A stretch of 32,007 nucleotides of DNA from a virus, in the IMG/VR virus record IMGVR_UViG_3300042517_000492, positions 1 through 32,007 of that record; one strand, given 5' to 3'. The position numbers were made by a program, and so were the translations under genes. Under the pieces are notes generated by a model, which was not told the DNA's origin, did no database searches, and saw only the letters and a program-made list of their open reading frames with translations. Of this stretch, positions 27,994-32,007 are shown one piece after another; positions within the stretch are counted from its first letter, which is position 1; each line of letters opens with the position of its first letter.

Positions 27994-28227
27994 ATGATTG
28001 ACAAGGACTGGTTAAAATGCGAGAATTTACGATGCGGGATTGGTAGTCCAGCAAGTCTAGGAATCTTTCAGAGTTCAACATGGAGTGTTGTGCGCGGGCA
28101 CTTTCTGTGCGCCCGGTCCTTGACCCGGTACTACCAACCGCGCCAACATTCCGCCTTGATTGGTAGTCAGGCGACAAGGATTAAGGATTCTGTTATTAGG
28201 AGGGTAGGGTTATGTCTACACACGTAG
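27994..28227 (+). CDS. Possible 77-residue protein across a repeat-rich region
   Basis: AGGAGG (27983-27988) is five bases before ATG 27994, a very strong initiation site. The product begins MIDKDWLKCENLRCGIGSPA; the rest is of low protein-like quality (SALIGSQATRIKDSVIRRVG) and overlaps the next gene. A second frame in the same RNA gives two short peptides, both ending in Asp-Trp-stop at the GATTGGTAG repeats (28017-28046 and 28080-28166). The initiation site may therefore serve a leader peptide or a decayed gene. Confidence 0.35.
   Translation: MIDKDWLKCENLRCGIGSPASLGIFQSSTWSVVRGHFLCARSLTRYYQPRQHSALIGSQATRIKDSVIRRVGLCLHT
28038..28168 (+). repeat. Direct and inverted repeats in the leader before the nuclease gene
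   Basis: GATTGGTAGTC occurs at 28038-28048 and 28158-28168; its inverse ACTACCAA is at 28130-28137. The inverse can pair with either copy, giving mutually exclusive hairpins. Between them, CGGGC/GCCCG (about 28095-28115) and CCGG-type stems fold around short loops. This resembles an attenuator or switch; alternatively the repeats are protein-binding sites. Confidence 0.5.
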
Positions 28228-28739
28228 ATAAGTCTCAGTTGAGGGCAATTCCAACTGAGTATCGCGGGGTTACGTACAGGTCGAAGTCTGAAGCGATGTT
28301 TGCTGTGTTTCTGAGTTATTACTTAGAAGCACGATTGCGAGATAGGAGGTATATCGCTGCAGGGCTTGAGTACGAACCAGCATGGTCAAAGGTAGGTGAC
28401 TACGTTTTCGACTTCTGCTTTCACATTGTCCGCCCAAGTGAAAGTGGAGTTGTGTATAGCCGAGCGTTGATTGAGTACAAGCCTAAATTCACCACCGCAT
28501 CGTATCAAAACCGTTTTGTTAATCGATGCAAAAAAGCAGAGAAAGCTCTTTCCTCTCAGCCATGCGAAATTCAGTTTTATTTAGCTGAGATAGATTTCTG
28601 GAACTGCGAATCAAGAAAGCTGAAATGCAACAAAGACACTTGGCAACTAGAGGTTTTCTTTGAGAGAAATTTCCTGACTCCAGAGCACTGTGAATTTATC
28701 AGGAGTACTAGGTTTGATTTAGTTGGCGGAAGTCGTTGA
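28212..28739 (+). CDS. PD-(D/E)XK-type nuclease (DUF1064-like)
   Basis: The 175-residue protein opens with EYRGVTYRSKSEAMFAVFLS, the 'YRGxxFRSxxEAxxA' start of small phage nucleases. It continues LEYEPAWSKVGDYVFDFCFH with the metal Asp and ALIEYKPKF with the Glu-x-Lys pair. The C-terminal half holds CNKDTWQLEVFFER. Such enzymes can act as Holliday-junction or DNA-repair nucleases. AGGAGGG precedes ATG 28212 by several bases. The gene is AT-richer than its neighbours. The exact substrate is not evident. Confidence 0.7.
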   Translation: MSTHVDKSQLRAIPTEYRGVTYRSKSEAMFAVFLSYYLEARLRDRRYIAAGLEYEPAWSKVGDYVFDFCFHIVRPSESGVVYSRALIEYKPKFTTASYQNRFVNRCKKAEKALSSQPCEIQFYLAEIDFWNCESRKLKCNKDTWQLEVFFERNFLTPEHCEFIRSTRFDLVGGSR

Positions 28740-28763
28740 GTAAAATTATTAAGGAGATACATC

Positions 28764-29567
28764 ATGTTTGCAAAACTGTTTGCATCTATCACGGAATCGT
28801 CACTTTGGTCAGAACCTAAAGAAGTCAGATTGCTATTTGTCACCATGCTTGCCAAGGCGAACTCAGTTGGTTTTATCGAAGCATCAATACCAGGGCTAGC
28901 TAGGGTTGCAAACCTTACAATCGATGAAACTCTATCGGCGCTGGAAGTTTTGAAAGCTCCTGATCCGTACAGCAAAAACCCAGGCAACGAAGGCCGTAGG
29001 GTTATCGAAGCTCCAGGTGGATTCCTTTTGCTTAACTACGAAGAGTATAGAGCTCGACGCAGCGAAGAGGAAAGGCGGGAGTACATGCGGGAGTACATGA
29101 AGGAGTACAGAGAGGGTCGTAAACAATCTGTAAACAATGTAAACAATGGTAAACATTTGTTAGCCGAGGTTAGCCACGGTAAGCCGGGGTTAGCCCAAGC
29201 AGAGACAGAGACAGAGACAGAGACAGAGACAGAAGAAAATAACACTAACAGGCAAAAGCCTGTTGTGAGGGAGTCTGATTTTGAGCTCTGGTACAAGGAG
29301 TACCCTAAAAAGGTTGAACCAGACGCGGCCGAAAAAGCGTTCAAAAAAGTCATCAAGACCATTTTGCAGAAACAGGGTGGTGAGGTGCGTGACGCAGTTA
29401 ACTGGCTTATCAAAGCGACTAGGGATAGATGCCCAGAGCTCGCACAAAGAGAAAAGCGATTCATCCCACACCCAGCGACATGGCTCAACCGTGGTGGATA
29501 CAAGAGCGAAATCGTTACAGCCGACAGCGGGCTCGATGAGTACGAAGAATATGAGGACTGCCAATGA
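28764..29567 (+). CDS. Replication initiator / helicase-loader-type protein carrying internal origin repeats
   Basis: The 267-residue protein has a winged-helix N-terminus at 1-95 (KEVRLLFVTMLAKANSVGFI, LARVANLTIDETLSALEVLK). A charged linker follows (EERREYMREYMKEYREGRK), then a Thr-Glu repeat (ETETETETETE at about 146-157). The C-terminal domain has FELWYKEYPKKVEPDAAEKA and RFIPHPATWLNRGGY, typical of phage O-like and DnaD/helicase-loading proteins. It would melt the origin and load the DnaB-type helicase encoded next, with which it overlaps by ATGA. AAGGAG lies ten bases before ATG 28764. The DNA of the linker is an array of repeats, as in lambda O. Confidence 0.8.
   Translation: MFAKLFASITESSLWSEPKEVRLLFVTMLAKANSVGFIEASIPGLARVANLTIDETLSALEVLKAPDPYSKNPGNEGRRVIEAPGGFLLLNYEEYRARRSEEERREYMREYMKEYREGRKQSVNNVNNGKHLLAEVSHGKPGLAQAETETETETETEENNTNRQKPVVRESDFELWYKEYPKKVEPDAAEKAFKKVIKTILQKQGGEVRDAVNWLIKATRDRCPELAQREKRFIPHPATWLNRGGYKSEIVTADSGLDEYEEYEDCQ
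29119..29264 (+). repeat. Candidate replication origin: eight ~10-bp iterons, hexamer tract and palindrome
   Basis: Four units of GTAAACAAT type start at 29119, 29130, 29139 and 29149. Four of GTTAGCCNNG type start at 29159, 29169, 29179 and 29189, the last four spaced exactly ten bases. All eight begin GTAA or GTTA and repeat once per helical turn. Five perfect CAGAGA units and one variant follow (29200-29235), then an A-rich stretch and the perfect palindrome AACAGGC-AAAA-GCCTGTT (29247-29264). The layout of iterons, low-complexity DNA and palindrome inside the initiator gene parallels oriLambda. Confidence 0.7.
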
Positions 29568-30853
29568 CTCCTGAGATTATTTCCCAATGCGAAACTGGTC
29601 TATGCGGCATCGCTTTAGCGGATCCAACCGTAATCGATCGGTACGAGCTCGACATGGTTCGATATGCGTTTACTGACACTGAGCTCGGAACGGTCTGGAA
29701 AGTTCTTTGCCAGATGCGTTCCGAAGGAGCTCCAATGGGCGATGTTAAGCTTGTTGGGTTAAAGCTGCGGACGGCCGGTGTTCCAGTCAGCAGGTTAGCC
29801 AGTCTGTTTAGTTCGTTCCAGCCAATCCCAGGCTACTACGTCGAAACGCTTCGAAACGTCGCCACGGTGCAAGCGTTGCGAAGCCTAGTGACGCGATTCC
29901 ATGGCAAGCTAGAGTCGGCCGACAAGCCAAACGAGCTCATTGATTGGCTGTCGGCCGAGCTCACAAGGGTAGACGTTGCTAAGACTGAGAACGAAAAAAC
30001 ACACATTGCAAGTCTGATTCAGGACGTGGCTACCATGTCGAGTGATAAGGGTGAACCAATTCGATCGGTCGAAACGGGGATCCCAAAGCTGGATTATTCG
30101 ATTGGTGGACTGCGAGACGGCCAGTTGATTATCTTGGCTGCGCGTCCGAGCGTAGGCAAGTCAGCGTTGGCGGCTCAGATTGCTGTTTCAGTGGCTAAGC
30201 AGGGCGTCAAGGCGTTGTTTGTATCCCTGGAAATGTCATCAATCGAGACGGCCGCAAGATGCGTGGCACACGAAACGGGTTATCCCATGACGGCAATGCT
30301 TGGTGGCGAGCTCACTAAAGACCAATCGCAGCATGTCGCGGGGCTGGCAGAGGCCTACAAAAGTATCCCGCTACACGTCGAGGATAAGTCATCAGTGACG
30401 CTGCAGAAGCTAGTGCGAATGATTCGCCAGCATGCTTTGAAGGAACGCTTGGGGTTAGTCGTGGTTGACTACGTTGGATTGATTTCCGGCCGCGACGGGC
30501 AGTCAGAGCGAGAGATTATCGAACAAGCATCGAAGCGACTGAAGCAAGTAGCTAGGGAGGAAAAAACACCGATCCTTTTGCTGTCTCAACTTAACCGTGA
30601 ATCAGAAAAGGAGCAGTCGATCAAGCTGCCGACTTTGGCACAGTTGAGAAACAGCGGATCCCTAGAGCAAGATGCAGACGTTGTTTTATTGCTTCACAGG
30701 GAAAGCCGATCGTCGCCTAAAGCAACACTGATTGTGGCGAAGGGGCGTAACGTAAGAGTCGGAAAAATATCGCTCGATTACGTTGGTCCAAAGTATGAAT
30801 TCTTGCCTAGTATTGAATCAGAATACGCAGATGATTTTAAGGGTATAGCATGA
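29564..30853 (+). CDS. dnaB: Replicative DNA helicase, DnaB family
   Basis: The 429-residue protein has the DnaB N-terminal helical domain (residues 1-110) and a RecA-like motor. Walker A is ARPSVGKS at 193-200, the catalytic Glu lies in SLEM at 221-224, Walker B is VVVDYVGL at 299-306, SQLNRESE begins at 341, and LRNSGSLEQDADVVLLLHRE spans 361-380. It would unwind the fork as a hexamer on the lagging strand. It is slightly shorter than bacterial DnaB, as usual for phage versions. It overlaps the initiator gene by ATGA. Confidence 0.95.
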   Translation: MTPEIISQCETGLCGIALADPTVIDRYELDMVRYAFTDTELGTVWKVLCQMRSEGAPMGDVKLVGLKLRTAGVPVSRLASLFSSFQPIPGYYVETLRNVATVQALRSLVTRFHGKLESADKPNELIDWLSAELTRVDVAKTENEKTHIASLIQDVATMSSDKGEPIRSVETGIPKLDYSIGGLRDGQLIILAARPSVGKSALAAQIAVSVAKQGVKALFVSLEMSSIETAARCVAHETGYPMTAMLGGELTKDQSQHVAGLAEAYKSIPLHVEDKSSVTLQKLVRMIRQHALKERLGLVVVDYVGLISGRDGQSEREIIEQASKRLKQVAREEKTPILLLSQLNRESEKEQSIKLPTLAQLRNSGSLEQDADVVLLLHRESRSSPKATLIVAKGRNVRVGKISLDYVGPKYEFLPSIESEYADDFKGIA

Positions 30854-30884
30854 TAGCAAAAGTAGACAGGGAGGCAAACGCAGC

Positions 30885-31298
30885 ATGATCCAACTAACCA
30901 TCCCCGGCGAGCCAATCGCACAACCGCGCCAGCGTCACCGAATCGCGTACAAGGCGAACAAGCAACCATACGTGGTCAACTACACGCCAGCAGACCATCC
31001 AGTGCAATCGTACAAGCAGGCGATAGCGTTGCTAGCCAAGCAGCAATGCAGGGAGCCGATAGACGGGCCAATCGAACTGAGTATTGATCTGTTCTATCAA
31101 AAGCCGAAATCGCTCAAAGGTTCGAGTCTGTTCAAGACTACACGCGAGGATCTGGACAACGTGTGCAAGGCTATCCTCGACGCACTCAACGGCATCGTCT
31201 ATCCCGATGACGGTCGCGTCTTTCGGCTGCACGCGGCGAAGTATTACTGCGAGCCGGGAACGCAACCCAGGACTGAGATAGCGATTGAGCGGTACTAG
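30885..31298 (+). CDS. rusA: RusA-family Holliday junction resolvase
   Basis: The 137-residue protein opens with IQLTIPGEPIAQPRQRHRI, the RusA start (PxPKxRPR type). It holds the active-site acids in TTREDLDNVCKAILDALNGI (Asp89, Asp91, Asp99) and YPDDGRV (Asp108, Asp109). RusA dimers cut four-way junctions left by recombination or replication before packaging. AGGGAGG lies upstream of ATG 30885. The length fits the family, and it follows the helicase as the end of the replication operon. Confidence 0.93.
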   Translation: MIQLTIPGEPIAQPRQRHRIAYKANKQPYVVNYTPADHPVQSYKQAIALLAKQQCREPIDGPIELSIDLFYQKPKSLKGSSLFKTTREDLDNVCKAILDALNGIVYPDDGRVFRLHAAKYYCEPGTQPRTEIAIERY

Positions 31299-31447
31299 GG
31301 CGGCAGGGCGTCAGGCATCACGCCAGGATTGCGCAGCGATGCAACTACGGGATTTTAGGCGTCAGCCTATCCAAACGATTTCTAGAGCCAAAAACGGAGG
31401 TTTGGCGGGGTGTGGCGATGAGCCGAAAACGATGAGGGCATGAGGCA

Positions 31448-31654
31448 ATGGCAGAGCAGGCAAAGTTGGTTGACGCGAAACAGGTAGCGATTCTGTTTGA
31501 CGTTTCTGAGCGAACAATCCGCAGGTGGAAGAAGGCTGGGCATATGCCAAAGCCAGTAAAGCAAATCAATCGAAAGTGCTATTGGCGGTATCAAGATTTG
31601 GAGGGCGAAAACTTCTCGCGGACAGAAGCGGACAAAAGCGGACAGGACGCATGA
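31448..31654 (+). CDS. Small helix-turn-helix protein (AlpA/excisionase-like)
   Basis: The 68-residue product has VDAKQVAILFDVSERTIRRW KKAGHMPKP at about residues 8-36, a MerR/AlpA-type helix-turn-helix, then RKCYWRYQDLEG, the usual Arg-Trp end of the domain. The C-terminal SRTEADKSGQDA is encoded by three GCGGACA repeats. GAGG lies upstream of ATG 31448. It may regulate late or lysis genes; proteins of this type also act as excisionases. The 149 bases before it hold only a TAGGC-GTCA-GCCTA hairpin at 31356-31369 and a weak 34-residue frame. Confidence 0.75.
   Translation: MAEQAKLVDAKQVAILFDVSERTIRRWKKAGHMPKPVKQINRKCYWRYQDLEGENFSRTEADKSGQDA
31618..31647 (+). repeat. Three tandem 10-bp repeats
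   Basis: GCGGACAGAA, GCGGACAAAA and GCGGACAGGA stand head to tail at 31618, 31628 and 31638, one per helical turn, within the end of the helix-turn-helix gene. Confidence 0.65.
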
Positions 31655-31691
31655 TTACATAAGTCTGCAATGAGCAAGACTGCTATCGTTA

Positions 31692-31724
31692 CCCCAATAG
31701 GTTTCGCTAAATCTGACATTGGGG
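31692..31724 (+). promoter_or_regulatory. Hairpin covering the ribosome binding site of the holin-like gene
   Basis: CCCCAAT (31692-31698) pairs perfectly with ATTGGGG (31718-31724) across a 19-base loop. The GGGGG at 31721-31725 is the only Shine-Dalgarno-like sequence before ATG 31731, five bases away, and four of its bases lie in the stem. Confidence 0.5.
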
Positions 31725-31730
31725 GCCACG

Positions 31731-31925
31731 ATGTCTAAGTTACAAAGCTTTTTCAATTCCCGTCGTTTCTGGGTTGCGGCGGGTGGGGTTGCGGTTGTCA
31801 TTATTCGCGACAATATCCCATTCTTGGCAGGGTTGAGTGATGAGCAAATCATCGCTATTTCCGTGACCATCGGATCATGGATTTTCGGTGAGTCCCTGCG
31901 ATCATCTGAACAGGTCGCGAAGTAA
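31731..31925 (+). CDS. Small holin-like membrane protein
   Basis: The 64-residue product has an N-terminal basic segment (SKLQSFFNSRRF), a first hydrophobic span at about 13-35 (WVAAGGVAVVIIRDNIPFL), a short acidic turn (GLSDEQ), a second span at about 41-56 (IIAISVTIGSWIFGES) and a polar tail. Such two-span proteins next to lysis genes are often holins. No endolysin is within the window, so this is provisional. TTG 31719 is an alternative start with worse spacing. The next gene begins at its stop (TAATG). Confidence 0.6.
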   Translation: MSKLQSFFNSRRFWVAAGGVAVVIIRDNIPFLAGLSDEQIIAISVTIGSWIFGESLRSSEQVAK

Positions 31926-32007
31926 TGCTTAGGCGACGCCACAAGCGACTAGCACGCGAGATTGCCAGAGAAGCAATCATTGCTTGCCAAGGTGACATCG
32001 AAGCGGC
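31925..32007 (+). CDS. N-terminus of a gene running off the window
   Basis: ATG 31925 overlaps the previous stop by one base. The visible 27 residues are basic then helical (MLRRRHKRLAREIAREAIIA). Nothing more can be said; a lysis or DNA-binding role cannot be judged. Confidence 0.4.
   Translation, partial: MLRRRHKRLAREIAREAIIACQGDIEA

Noticed and set aside
29190-29587. Minus-strand frames with Leu-Cys or Val-Ser repeats
   Set aside because: They are antisense translations of the CAGAGA tract in the initiator gene.
31339-31443. 34-residue frame in the gap before the last helix-turn-helix gene
   Set aside because: No ribosome binding site and no protein-like features.
1-32007. CRISPR array, rRNA genes or insertion sequence
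   Set aside because: No regularly spaced 25-40 base repeats, rRNA-like sequence or transposase were seen.

Overview
The window reads as the genome of a tailed bacteriophage or prophage with a long non-contractile tail. The late genes follow the lambda order: terminase, gpW-like joiner, portal, protease-capsid, head-tail connectors, tail tube, frameshifted tail chaperone, tape measure. Genes are tightly packed, mostly joined by ATGA/GTGA overlaps, and base composition is about 50% GC. A csrA gene and the general style of the proteins suggest a Gram-negative, possibly planctomycete-like host. That host guess is weak inference. No integrase, endolysin or RNA polymerase is visible, so lysogeny cannot be decided from this stretch.

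Layout. (1) 1-17.2 kb, plus strand: the end of a virion protein, a homing-endonuclease insertion (628-1442) next to the packaging genes, terminase (1603-3973), head genes (3975-9568), tail genes (9559-16872) and a small hypothetical gene. (2) 17.2-19.02 kb, minus strand: six small genes forming one operon, including a two-helix membrane protein and a probable winged-helix/zinc protein. (3) 19.02-19.45 kb: a divergent control region with opposed promoter candidates and two copies of a TTGACACGTGT operator flanking a small helix-turn-helix gene. (4) 19.4-20.35 kb: small genes, one broken by an in-frame TGA, then about 240 bases of strongly structured sequence with a tRNA-like fold and two terminator-like hairpins. 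(5) 20.35-26.1 kb: an AP2-type homing endonuclease abutting a phage csrA that appears to start at ATT, a RecE-like exonuclease, a candidate annealing protein and many small unknown genes. (6) 26.1-28.0 kb: an IbrA/IbrB-like pair (PP-loop sulfurtransferase-type ATPase plus ParB-like protein). (7) 28.2-31.3 kb: a nuclease, an initiator/helicase-loader gene carrying an array of about 10-bp repeats inside it (candidate origin), DnaB-type helicase and RusA resolvase. (8) 31.4-32.0 kb: a small helix-turn-helix gene, a holin-like membrane protein under a hairpin that covers its ribosome binding site, and the start of another gene.

How it works together (inference). The divergent switch at 19.0-19.4 kb chooses between the leftward small-gene operon and the rightward early operon. 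The early operon supplies recombination, replication and host-modulating functions (CsrA, IbrAB-like). Replication would initiate inside the 28764-29567 gene, as in lambda O. The late block then packages DNA into a capsid matured by a protease fused to its own capsid protein.

The most notable observations are the repeat array inside the initiator gene, the ATT-start csrA beside a structured RNA, the in-frame TGA in an otherwise intact gene, an ATC start behind a perfect ribosome binding site, the IbrAB-like cassette, and a lambda-style frameshift whose extension is a zinc-ribbon domain.
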